Origin: Accumulibacter sp.
GTDB taxonomy: Bacteria > Pseudomonadota > Gammaproteobacteria > Burkholderiales > Rhodocyclaceae
DNA: 39,730 nucleotides
Assembly: GCA_017302455.1 (NCBI GenBank)
Contig: JAFLDO010000043.1
Location: 1-39,730, forward strand
Reading direction: 5' to 3'
This document shows positions 1 to 7,600 of the stretch, one piece after another. Both the position numbers and the translations under genes were made by a program. Positions within the stretch are counted from its first letter, which is position 1. Each line of letters starts with the position of its first letter. The notes under the pieces are model-generated. The model was given only the letters and a program-made list of their open reading frames with translations, ran no database searches and had not been told where the DNA came from.

Positions 1-111
1 ACCTGTCGCCGTCGCGGAGCATCCGCCTGGCAGTACCTCGGCACCGTCATCGCCGCCGCCCGCAAAGGCTTGCAGCTCCCCACGATCCCCGCCATCCCGG
101 CAACCGCGTAG
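1..111 (+). pseudogene. C-terminal tail of a probable transposase (cut by window edge)
   Basis: An open frame enters from the left edge and stops at TAG 109-111, giving 36 residues. The tail has a serine-tryptophan-tyrosine-leucine pattern (SAWQYLGTVIAAARKG) and a proline-rich end. This resembles the C-terminus of IS66-like transposases as I remember them, but the match is by eye only. It cannot be told whether the gene is complete upstream. The position, directly before a duplicated exosortase, fits a mobile-element boundary at the edge of the polysaccharide locus. Confidence 0.35.
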
Positions 112-127
112 GGGAGTGAATGATTAC

Positions 128-205
128 ATGAACTCGCACTCACTCAACCTCGCCTCCCGCTGTCCCGCGACCGCCGACTTTTCCCGCCCGTCGAACCCCT
201 GCTAA
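128..205 (+). pseudogene. 25-codon ORF resembling a degraded exosortase N-terminus
   Basis: A small ATG frame ends at TAA 203-205. It begins MNSH and then has PATAD, the same elements that open the two exosortase genes (MNSHPRPATAD at 219 and MNLAPHPATAD at 3957). At DNA level the stretch around 148-172 resembles the 5' end of the second exosortase gene. It may be a leftover of a third partial duplication. The match is short, so this is an inference, and the frame is unlikely to make a functional peptide. Confidence 0.3.
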
Positions 206-218
206 TGAAGCGCGTCTC

Positions 219-1124
219 GTGAACTCTCATCCCCGCCCCGCCACCGCCGACCTGCGCGCCACGCTGCTCACGTGGGGCCCGATCGTGGCCGGGCTGGCCT
301 TCATGTACGGTCCCAGTTTCGTCGACCTTGTCCGCGGCATCTGGAGTACAGACGAGCAGAAGCATGGCCCCATCGTGTTCGGGGTGTCGTGCTGGCTGGT
401 CTGGCGCAACTGGCCGACGATGTGGGCACGCAGCGAGGGCGCGCAAACCTCGGCGGCGGGTTGGCCAGTGGTCGTCGTTGGCCTGCTGCTGTATATCGTC
501 GGCCGTTCGCAGGAAATCCTCATGTTCGAGGTCGGCTCGCTGATCTGGCTGCTGATTGGTATCCTGCTGCTGATGCGCGGTGGCGGCGCCGTCAAGGCCC
601 AGTGGTTCGCGCTGTTCTTCATGCTGTTCATGATCCCGCTGCCCGGCGCGATTGTCGATACCGTCACGATGCCGATGAAAATTGCCGTGTCCTACGCGGC
701 CGAGAACATCCTCTTCACGGTCGGCTACCCGATTGCCCGCACCGGCGTGGTGCTGCAGATCGGGCAGTACCAACTCCTGGTCGCCGACGCCTGCGCCGGG
801 CTGCACACGCTCTTCAGCCTCGAAGCGCTGGGTCTTCTTTACCTCAACATCATCCGCAGCGAATCATGGTTCCGCAACATCGCGCTGGCGATCCTGATCG
901 TGCCCATCTCCTTCACCGCCAACGTCATTCGCGTGATGGCCCTAACGCTGATCACCTACCACCTGGGCGACGCGGCGGGGCAGGGCTTCCTGCACGGCTT
1001 TGCCGGCATGGTGCTGTTCCTCAGCGCGCTGCTGCTGATCATCGGCGTGGATTCGCTGTTGCAGGCAGGCGTTCGCATCCGCCGGCAGCACCGCAAGCAA
1101 CAGTCGGCGCCGGCGGCAAGGTGA
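219..1124 (+). CDS. xrtB: Exosortase, XrtB type, copy 1
   Basis: Polytopic inner-membrane cysteine protease-like transpeptidase of the exosortase family, which processes PEP-CTERM proteins in bacteria that make exopolysaccharide. The 301 residues hold the three expected catalytic positions: Cys192 in ADACAGLHTLFS, Arg238 in FTANVIRVM and His259 in GFLHGFAGM. About eight hydrophobic segments surround them. The start is a GTG; it is chosen because the next codons align with the ATG start of the second copy at 3957. An epsI gene follows after 4 bases, the usual partner of B-type exosortases in betaproteobacteria. No PEP-CTERM substrate gene is visible in the window. The nucleotide sequence is nearly identical to the second copy through the catalytic core. 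Confidence 0.88.
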   Translation: MNSHPRPATADLRATLLTWGPIVAGLAFMYGPSFVDLVRGIWSTDEQKHGPIVFGVSCWLVWRNWPTMWARSEGAQTSAAGWPVVVVGLLLYIVGRSQEILMFEVGSLIWLLIGILLLMRGGGAVKAQWFALFFMLFMIPLPGAIVDTVTMPMKIAVSYAAENILFTVGYPIARTGVVLQIGQYQLLVADACAGLHTLFSLEALGLLYLNIIRSESWFRNIALAILIVPISFTANVIRVMALTLITYHLGDAAGQGFLHGFAGMVLFLSALLLIIGVDSLLQAGVRIRRQHRKQQSAPAAR

Positions 1125-1128
1125 CGCC

Positions 1129-1815
1129 ATGACCCTGGTCCGCAAGAGTCTGCTGTTGCTGGTGCTGATGCCCGCGGCGTGCGGCTCGGCGATCGCGCTG
1201 TGGCCGACAGCCAGGATTGCCGATGAGCGCTCGCCTATCGACCTGATTGCGCTGATACCCAAGCGTTTTGCCGATTGCCATGAAGATCCTCCGCAATGTG
1301 CTGCCGTGGTCAATCCCCAGCAAGAGGGAGTACTCGACAAGATCTACAAGCAGACCTTGTCTCGGACCTACATCAATGCGAAGGGGTATCGCATCATGCT
1401 CTCGGTAGCCTACGGCGGCGACCAAAGCGACCTGACACAGGTGCACAGGGCCGAAGTTTGCTGCCCAGCACAGTGTTTTCAGTTACTGAACAAGGCAGTA
1501 GCAAGCATTGCATTGCCCTTCGGACTGCTCCGGGTAGCGCACGTCGACACACGGCTTGGTCAGCGCCGCGAGCCGATCACCTACTGGATCACAGTCGGCG
1601 ATCGAATCGTCCAGGGCAACGCGCAGACCAAACTTGCCGAAATGCGATTCCGCTTTGCCGGCAAGACCCCGGATGGACTATCATTCCGCGTATCGTCCAT
1701 CGATCCTGAAGCCCCCCGGGCCTACGACTTGCAGACGAACTTCATCAACCAAGCGCTTGGTTCAGTAACGTCTGAACAGCGCCAACGCCTCGCAGGCTCC
1801 TCTGGCAGGACCTGA
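1129..1815 (+). CDS. epsI: EpsI family protein, copy 1 (conserved motif degraded)
   Basis: EpsI proteins accompany exosortases and are needed for exopolysaccharide in Methylobacillus-type loci; their biochemical role is unclear. The 228-residue product starts with a hydrophobic signal or anchor segment (about residues 5-25), as in the family. The core motif is altered: residues 106-117 read HRAEVCCPAQCF where copy 2 has HKPEVCYPAQGF, so the conserved Tyr and Gly are both Cys here. The FGDW motif near residue 50 has become FADC. The reading frame is intact, but these changes suggest relaxed selection. The gene begins 4 bases after xrtB copy 1 and is followed 3 bases later by the gmd remnant. 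Confidence 0.75.
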   Translation: MTLVRKSLLLLVLMPAACGSAIALWPTARIADERSPIDLIALIPKRFADCHEDPPQCAAVVNPQQEGVLDKIYKQTLSRTYINAKGYRIMLSVAYGGDQSDLTQVHRAEVCCPAQCFQLLNKAVASIALPFGLLRVAHVDTRLGQRREPITYWITVGDRIVQGNAQTKLAEMRFRFAGKTPDGLSFRVSSIDPEAPRAYDLQTNFINQALGSVTSEQRQRLAGSSGRT

Positions 1816-1818
1816 CAA

Positions 1819-3006
1819 ATGACCAGGGCCGCACTCATCACCGGCCTCACCGGCCAGGACGGCGCCTACCTCGCCGAGTTCCTGCTGAGGAAGGGCTACA
1901 TCGTGCACGGCATCAAGCGGTGCGCGTCGCTGTTCAACACCGACCGCATCGACCATCTGTATCAGGGACCCGTACGTCGACAACCGCAACTTCATCCGTC
2001 ACTTCGGCGACATGACCGACTCGTCAAGCCTCGTCCGCATCATCCAGCAGGTGCAGCCCGACGAAATCTACAGCCTCGCCGCCCAGAGCCACGTCGCGGT
2101 CAGCTTGGAGGAACCCGAATACCCCGCCAACTTCGATGCCCTTGGCCCCTTGCGCATCCTCGAAGCTATCCGCATCCTCGGACCGGAGAAGAAGGCTCGC
2201 TTCTACCAGGCATCCACCAGCGAACTCTATGGACTGGTGCAGGAAACCCCGCAGAAGGAAACCTCGCCCTTCTGCCTGCGCAGCCCTTGCGCGGTCGTCA
2301 AGCTCTTGCCTGCTGCTGGATCACCGTAAACCACCGCGAGGGCTACGGCAGCCTGTTCAACGACGAATCCCCCCTGCGCCGCGAGACCTTCGTTACCCGC
2401 AAGATCACCCGCGCCATGGCACGCATCACGCTCGGCCTGCGAGACTGTTTGAACCGCGGCAAACTGGAATCCCTGCGCGACTGGGGGCATGGCAGCGACT
2501 GCGTCGAAGTGCAGTGGCTGATGCGCCAGCAGGAAAAGCCCGTGGACTTCGTCATAGCCACCGGTGTCCAATACGGCGTCCGCGACTTCTTCAACGCTGC
2601 CGCCAAGGAACTGGACATGCAAATCCGTTGGCGAGGCCAAGGCATAGAAGAGAATGGATACCTTATCTCCTCCCCCTTCAAGGGGGAGGTCGGGAGGGGG
2701 GTGGGGGCACTAGGGGAGGGGGCACCCTTTCATCGTCAGTCCGGCGAAGGCCAGAATCCAGCAGTCATTGACCAGCCCATCATCGCCGTTGCCCTCCGCT
2801 ACTTCCGCCCCACCGAAGTCGAAACCCTGCTCGGCGACGCCACCAAAGCCAAAGAAACACCAGGCTGGATACCAAGGATCGCGTTCCACGAACTCGTAGC
2901 CGAGATGGTCCGCGAAGACCTGAAGAGCGCCGAACGCGACGAACTTTTCAAGAAGAACGGCTACGCCGCCTTCGATTACAACGAGTACGAGAGAGGAGGC
3001 AGGACA
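1819..3006 (+). pseudogene. gmd: GDP-mannose 4,6-dehydratase, frameshifted remnant
   Basis: Gmd converts GDP-D-mannose to GDP-4-keto-6-deoxymannose, the first step to GDP-L-fucose. The N-terminus is clear (ALITGLTGQDGAYLAEFLL). At about 1965-1967 (a GGG run) the frame shifts by +1. The family sequence then continues in frame 2 through [13 protein letters not shown] and STSELYG until about 2305-2312, where it returns to the first frame ([33 protein letters not shown]). The frame stays open across the disturbed part, but some 110 residues would be scrambled. The segment at about 2660-2768 is an inserted repeat, kept in frame. The expected stop after GYAAFDYNE is missing, so the frame reads on into the DUF4160 gene. 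A working enzyme is very unlikely unless the shifts are sequencing errors. Confidence 0.85.
2669..2761. repeat. Palindrome plus REP-like dispersed repeat inserted in gmd
   Basis: Positions 2669-2689 form a palindrome (CCTCCCCCTT, one central base, AAGGGGGAGG), followed by a G-rich tract. Positions 2734-2761 match by eye the widespread CGTCATTCCGGCGAAGGCC-type intergenic repeat of proteobacteria. Intact Gmd proteins have no counterpart here; homology resumes at about 2770. The insertion keeps the reading frame. Confidence 0.65.
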
Positions 3007-3276
3007 ATGCCAACGATAAGCATGTTCTACGGCATCATCATCTGCCTGTACTTCTACGATGATGAGCGGCACAAGCTTCCACACATTCACGCCAAGTACC
3101 AAGGACAGGAAGCCTCCTTTTCCATTCTTGACGGCGCGATTCTGAGCGGTGAAATCCCGATTTCCAAGACGAGGCTCGTGCAAGCGTGGATCGAGATTCA
3201 TCGCGAAGCGTTACTTGCCGACTGGGAGCTCGCCGTGAGCGGGCAAACGCCATTTGCCATCGACCCATTGCGCTAG
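3007..3276 (+). CDS. DUF4160 domain protein, copy 1
   Basis: The 89-residue product matches the DUF4160 family: it starts MPTISMFYGIIICLYFYD, has the family's His-rich motif LPHIHAKYQG near the middle and ends with a WELA...PFAIDPL pattern. The ATG at 3007 is preceded by a strong ribosome binding site (GAGGAGG at about 2994-3000), so translation can begin independently although the broken gmd frame reads into it. DUF4160 genes usually sit directly before a DUF2442 gene, as here (8-base gap). The pair has been regarded as toxin-antitoxin-like, but I know of no firm biochemical role. It lies between remnants of gmd and fcl. A second pair is at 21002-21517. Confidence 0.8.
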   Translation: MPTISMFYGIIICLYFYDDERHKLPHIHAKYQGQEASFSILDGAILSGEIPISKTRLVQAWIEIHREALLADWELAVSGQTPFAIDPLR

Positions 3277-3284
3277 GAGTGACT

Positions 3285-3527
3285 ATGGAATCTGTCGTAC
3301 GTGTTGTTCCCAAGGACGGATACTTACTCGAACTCTGGTTCAACACAGGCGATCACCGGTTGTTCGACGCGCGTCCCTATCTACAGAAGGGTGTTTTTAC
3401 GCGACTCCAGAATGTGGCCTTGTTCAAGCAGGCTTACGTAGCCCTGGATACAGTCTGCTGGCCGGGCGATCTCGACATTGCCCCCGAGACGCTTTTTGAC
3501 CGTTCGACACCATTGCAGACAGACTAA
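3285..3527 (+). CDS. DUF2442 domain protein, copy 1
   Basis: An 80-residue product of the DUF2442 family, recognised by the F..G..RLFD..PYL start and the conserved W.GD.DI.PETL end. The ATG at 3285 follows GGAG at 3277-3280. It is the usual partner of DUF4160. Its stop codon TAA (3525-3527) overlaps the ATG of the fcl remnant by one base (TAATG), so the pair was translationally coupled to the downstream nucleotide-sugar gene. The other DUF2442 at 21275 is also exactly 80 residues long. Function unknown. Confidence 0.8.
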   Translation: MESVVRVVPKDGYLLELWFNTGDHRLFDARPYLQKGVFTRLQNVALFKQAYVALDTVCWPGDLDIAPETLFDRSTPLQTD

Positions 3528-3758
3528 TGAAGAAAACCGCTAAGATCTTCGTCGCCGGCTACCAGGGTCTCCGGGGCTCGCCACTCGTGCGCAAGCTCGG
3601 GACGAAAAGGCTACACCGAGATCCTCACCCGCACCCATGCCGAACTCGACCTGAGCAACCAGTCCGCCACCGATGCCTGTTTCGCGCAGAAAATGCCCGA
3701 ATACGACTTTTTGGCAGTGTTCAAGGCCAGCGGCTACCATGCAAGAACTGCCACCTAA
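3527..3758 (+). pseudogene. fcl: GDP-L-fucose synthase, truncated N-terminal remnant
   Basis: Fcl (WcaG) makes GDP-L-fucose from the Gmd product. The remnant starts with the Rossmann motif region KIFVAGYQGLRGSPLVRKL. At about 3598-3608 an extra base shifts the frame, and family sequence continues as GYTEILTRTHAELDLSNQ and then PEYDFLAVFKASGYHA to TAA 3756-3758. A few more family-like residues (TYPGF) can be read past that stop in another frame. The rest, some 230 residues including the active site, is absent. The 198 bases from 3759 to 3956 hold only a short frame ending near 3889 (MPLYLGEMSVDEMATAAN), perhaps the tail of another lost gene. Confidence 0.8.
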
Positions 3759-3956
3759 CCCAGGCTTCCTCGTTGAACCGTGCCCCTCGTATGCCTCTCT
3801 ACCTAGGCGAGATGAGCGTCGACGAAATGGCTACAGCAGCCAACAGGCTCGCCGCATCCTTGAACCAAGGCGCCCAGCGCAGCACCTAATCCATTTGCAG
3901 ACAGCGATTTCCTTCCGAGTTGCCGCACTGTCTGCTCGTCCCATAATCCTCTCCCC

Positions 3957-4868
3957 ATGAACCTCGCCCCCCATCCCGCCACCGCCGACCAGCGCGCCAC
4001 GCTGCTCACGTGGGGCCCGGTCGTCACCGGGCTGGGCGTCATATACGGCCCCAGTTTTGTCGACCTTTTCCGCGGCATCTGGAGCACCGACGAGCAGTCC
4101 CACGGGCCGATCGTGTTCGGGGTGTCGTGCTCGCCGGCTTGGCGCAACTGGCCGGCGATGTGGGCTAGCAGCGAGGGTGCGCAAACCTCGGCGGCGGGTT
4201 GGCCGGTGGTCGTCGTCGGCCTGCTGCTCTACATCGTCGGCCGTTCGCAGGAAATCCTAATGTGCCAGGTCGGCTCGCTGATCTGGCTGCTCGCCGGCGT
4301 CCTGCTGCTGATGCGCGGCGGCGGCGCCAACAAGGCCCAGTGGTTCGCACTGTTCTTCATGCTGTTCATGATCCCGCTGCCCGGCGCGATTGTCGATACC
4401 GTCACGATGCCGATGAAAATGACGGCGTCCTACGCAGCCGAGAACATCCTCTTCACCGTCGGCTACCCGATCGCCCGCACCGGCGTGGTGCTGCAGGTCG
4501 GGCAGTACGAGCTCCTGGTTGCCGACGCCTGCGCCGGGCTGCACACGCTGTTCAGCCTCGAAGCGCTGGGCCTTCTTTACCTCAACATCATCCGCAGCGA
4601 ATCATGGTTCCGCAACATCGCGCTGGCGATCCTGATCGTGCCCATCTCATTCACCGCCAACGTCATCCGCGTCATGGTGCTCACGCTGATCACCCACCAT
4701 CTGGGCGACGAGGCGGGGCAGGGCTTCCTGCACGGTTTTTCCGGCATGGTGTTGTTCCTCAGCGCGTTGTTGCTGATCATCGGCGTGGATTCGCTGTTGC
4801 AGGCAGGGGTGCGCGTCCGCCGCAAAATCAAATCCCAAGAAATCATCGCCTGCAGCAAGTCACCATAA
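3957..4868 (+). CDS. xrtB: Exosortase, XrtB type, copy 2
   Basis: A 303-residue second exosortase with the same catalytic set as copy 1 at the same numbers: Cys192 (ADACAGLHTLFS), Arg238 (NVIRVM) and His259 (FLHGFSGM). The catalytic-core DNA differs from copy 1 at only about 3 of 120 positions that I compared (781-900 against its counterpart). The N-terminal third has more differences; residues 57-61 read SCSPA where copy 1 has SCWLV. The C-terminal tail after about residue 288 is different. It is followed after 32 bases by an EpsI gene with intact motifs, so this pair is the better candidate for the working system. Confidence 0.88.
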   Translation: MNLAPHPATADQRATLLTWGPVVTGLGVIYGPSFVDLFRGIWSTDEQSHGPIVFGVSCSPAWRNWPAMWASSEGAQTSAAGWPVVVVGLLLYIVGRSQEILMCQVGSLIWLLAGVLLLMRGGGANKAQWFALFFMLFMIPLPGAIVDTVTMPMKMTASYAAENILFTVGYPIARTGVVLQVGQYELLVADACAGLHTLFSLEALGLLYLNIIRSESWFRNIALAILIVPISFTANVIRVMVLTLITHHLGDEAGQGFLHGFSGMVLFLSALLLIIGVDSLLQAGVRVRRKIKSQEIIACSKSP

Positions 4869-4900
4869 TGCCTTTGCTTGCGCCTTGCCCCTGAGCTTAG

Positions 4901-5587
4901 ATGAACCTATTCCGCAAGAGCTTTCTGTTGTTGCTAATGATGCTTGCCGCATCTGCTTCGGCTATTGCACTGCGCCCATCATCCAAGCTCGCTGACGAGC
5001 GCCCGGCTCTCGACCTGAAATCAATGATTCCAGCCCAGTTTGGCGACTGGCATCAAGAAGCGCAGAACGCTGCGTATATGGTCAATCCTCAGCAGAAGGA
5101 ATTTCTCGACACGATCTACAGCGAGACTTTGTTTAGAAGCTACGTCAATTCGAGAGGCTATCGCATCATGCTTTCAATAGCGTACGGGGGGGACCAAAGT
5201 CGTGCGACTCAAGTGCACAAGCCAGAGGTTTGCTACCCGGCACAAGGATTCACTCTAATTAGTCGGCACGATGAATCGATAGTCATCCCGAACGGATCAA
5301 TTCCCGCCACGCGTTTAGTTACCAAACTCGGCCAGCGCGTCGAGCCCGTAACATACTGGATAACGGTTGGTGACAGCGTGGTTCAGGGCGGAATCAACAA
5401 AAAGCTAACGGAAATTGCCTTCCGCCTGAGAGGAAAAGTTCCCGATGGACTTTTGTTCAGAGTTTCGTCTGTGGATCCAGACGAAAAAGCGGCCTTCACA
5501 CAGCAAGCCAAGTTCATCGATGAAGTTCTCCAGTCAGTCAAGGACGGTGATCGGGAGCGCTTGGGCGCAGCCCCTCGCACCAAATGA
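4901..5587 (+). CDS. epsI: EpsI family protein, copy 2
   Basis: A 228-residue EpsI protein with an N-terminal hydrophobic segment (about residues 5-25) and intact family motifs: FGDW near residue 50, YRIMLSIAYGGDQS, and HKPEVCYPAQGF at residues 106-117. It is the same length as copy 1 but only about half of the residues agree by eye, far less than the two adjacent exosortases. The gene looks AT-richer than xrtB, which suggests a separate origin from the exosortase sequence next to it. It lies 32 bases after xrtB and 47 bases before the first glycosyltransferase. Confidence 0.85.
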   Translation: MNLFRKSFLLLLMMLAASASAIALRPSSKLADERPALDLKSMIPAQFGDWHQEAQNAAYMVNPQQKEFLDTIYSETLFRSYVNSRGYRIMLSIAYGGDQSRATQVHKPEVCYPAQGFTLISRHDESIVIPNGSIPATRLVTKLGQRVEPVTYWITVGDSVVQGGINKKLTEIAFRLRGKVPDGLLFRVSSVDPDEKAAFTQQAKFIDEVLQSVKDGDRERLGAAPRTK

Positions 5588-5634
5588 AGCGTATGGGCAT
5601 ATTTCCTTCTGCCGGTGAGTAGCGTCACTACACC

Positions 5635-6432
5635 ATGACATTAAAATCGGCCATTTCTAATTCGCTGGTTCGCCTTAAGGAGCCATTCCGTTCCTTTTCA
5701 GATTTAGGCTGGGGAGCAAGATCACGTTTTCGTTCCGAGCGGCGGTCTCGCGACTATCAGCGGGCATTTGAGTGCGATGCACCGCTCGTTACGGTGTGCA
5801 TAGCCACTTATAACAGGGGCGAGTTGCTGCTTGAAAGATCACTCAAGTCAATCCTTAACCAGGACTACAGCAACCTACAGATAGTCGTGGTTGGCGATTG
5901 CTGCACAGACGATACCGCGGAGCGAATGGCCGCTTTGGCGGATCAACGGGTGGAATTCATCAACTTACCAGAGCGGGGTCGCTATCCGGATGAGCCTCGT
6001 TTGCGATGGATGGTGGCGGGAACGGTGGCTGTAAATCATGCGCTTTCGTTGGCGCGGGGTGAGTTCATCACACATCTGGATGACGACGATGAGCAACCCC
6101 GCGATCGCATCAGAAAACTCGTGGCCTTCATTCGCGAAAAGCGAGCGGATATTGTCTGGCACCCATTCAAGTACGAAAGGATCCCAGATGAGTGGCACAT
6201 CAATCATGCTCCCAAGTTTGCAGTGAATCAGGTTACGACGTCATCGGCTTTCTATCATCGCTGGTTCAAGTCAATTCCTTGGGATATTGGAGCTTGGCGT
6301 TACCTTGAGCCGGGCGATTGGAACCGCTTTCGCAAGTTCCGCTACCTCGGGGTTCACGCGGAACGCCATCCGGACGTGCTGCTCAGCCACTACCGCGAGC
6401 GCAACCAGAAAGACGAGTCGGTGGCGCCATGA
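5635..6432 (+). CDS. Family 2 glycosyltransferase
   Basis: A 265-residue cytoplasmic GT2 enzyme that should add one sugar from a nucleotide donor to the lipid-linked repeat unit. The GT-A start is clear (PLVTVCIATYNRGELLLERSLKSIL, about residues 49-73), as is the acidic metal-binding motif HLDDDDEQPRDRI near residue 145. There are no membrane segments. It is compact for the family, and the region after the DDDD motif is short. Donor and linkage cannot be read from the sequence. It is 31 bases upstream of the aminotransferase gene. Confidence 0.85.
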   Translation: MTLKSAISNSLVRLKEPFRSFSDLGWGARSRFRSERRSRDYQRAFECDAPLVTVCIATYNRGELLLERSLKSILNQDYSNLQIVVVGDCCTDDTAERMAALADQRVEFINLPERGRYPDEPRLRWMVAGTVAVNHALSLARGEFITHLDDDDEQPRDRIRKLVAFIREKRADIVWHPFKYERIPDEWHINHAPKFAVNQVTTSSAFYHRWFKSIPWDIGAWRYLEPGDWNRFRKFRYLGVHAERHPDVLLSHYRERNQKDESVAP

Positions 6433-6463
6433 GCTGCAGCACGGCCAAGCTTCGGGAAATCGC

Positions 6464-7576
6464 ATGAGAAACATCTTCGTCACTCAGCCGTATCTTCCTC
6501 CGCTGGAAGAGTTTGTTCCCTACTTGGAGAAGATCTGGGAGAGCAAATGGTTGACCAATGGCGGGCCCTATCATCAGCAACTTGAGGAAGAGTTGGCTGA
6601 GTATCTCGGCGTCGAGCATCTCTCGCTGTTCTCGAACGGAACGATAGCCCTTGTTACCGCGTTGCAAGTGCTCCGCATAACCGGCGAGGTAATTACCACA
6701 CCGTACTCCTTTGTCGCAACCGCCCACTCGCTTCTCTGGAACGGCATCAAGCCGGTGTTCGTAGACATCGACCCTGTTTCCCTGAATCTCGACCCGAAAA
6801 AGATCGAAGCCGCGATCACACCCCAGACCACGGCAATCATGCCGGTGCATGTCTATGGCAATCCGTGCGACGTCGAAGCCATACAAAGAATTGCCGACAC
6901 CTACGGGCTTAGGGTGATCTACGACGCAGCACACGCCTTCGGAGTGGAGTGCAACGGAAACAGCGTATTGCAGCACGGTGATTTGTCGGTGCTCAGCTTC
7001 CACGCCACGAAGGTGTTCAACACTTTTGAAGGCGGCGCGATTATCTGTCCAGACGCAAAGACCAAACAGCGCATCGACTACCTCAAGAATTTCGGTTTTG
7101 CAGATGAATTGACTGTCGTTGCCCCCGGAATCAACGGCAAGATGAACGAGATCCAGGCTGCGTTCGGCTTGCTCCAGCTCAAGCACATGGACAACGTGAT
7201 CAGTTGGCGGAAAGAAATTGACGCGCGCTACCGTGCAGGACTGAAGGACGTAAAGGGCATATCAATGGCACAGACAAACTGCGCCCAGCGTAAGAACTAT
7301 TCCTATTTCCCGATTTTCGTGGAGCATGATTTTTCGCTGCACCGCGATGGGCTATATGACTATTTGAAGGCGAACGCCGTCTTTGCTCGACGCTATTTCT
7401 ACCCTTTGATCAGCGAATTCTCGATGTATCGCAGTCTTCCCTCCGCAGGACAGGCAAACCTTCCCGTCGCACATCATGCCGCCAATCGGGTGCTTTGCCT
7501 GCCGATCTTTCCGGACCTTGCCTTGGATGCCGTTGATGGCGTGTGCGAACTGATTCGTGGCAGCGGCAGACGCTAG
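6464..7576 (+). CDS. DegT/DnrJ/EryC1 sugar aminotransferase, VioA-like
   Basis: A 370-residue PLP enzyme of the sugar-aminotransferase family. The start VTQPYLPPLEEF and the motif GEVITTPYSFVATAHSLLWNGI are close to VioA-type enzymes, which aminate dTDP-4-keto-6-deoxyglucose at C4. The PLP lysine should be Lys183 in SFHATKVFNTFEGG, with Asp154 in YDAAHAFG holding the pyridine nitrogen. ATG 6464 is chosen because family homology begins there, although the frame is open further upstream. The downstream acyltransferase suggests a pair that makes an N-acylated amino sugar. No dTDP-glucose synthase or dehydratase (rmlA/rmlB) is in the window, so the substrate would come from elsewhere. Confidence 0.88.
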   Translation: MRNIFVTQPYLPPLEEFVPYLEKIWESKWLTNGGPYHQQLEEELAEYLGVEHLSLFSNGTIALVTALQVLRITGEVITTPYSFVATAHSLLWNGIKPVFVDIDPVSLNLDPKKIEAAITPQTTAIMPVHVYGNPCDVEAIQRIADTYGLRVIYDAAHAFGVECNGNSVLQHGDLSVLSFHATKVFNTFEGGAIICPDAKTKQRIDYLKNFGFADELTVVAPGINGKMNEIQAAFGLLQLKHMDNVISWRKEIDARYRAGLKDVKGISMAQTNCAQRKNYSYFPIFVEHDFSLHRDGLYDYLKANAVFARRYFYPLISEFSMYRSLPSAGQANLPVAHHAANRVLCLPIFPDLALDAVDGVCELIRGSGRR

Positions 7577-7600
7577 TTGCTCGCCATACTGGAACTATCA

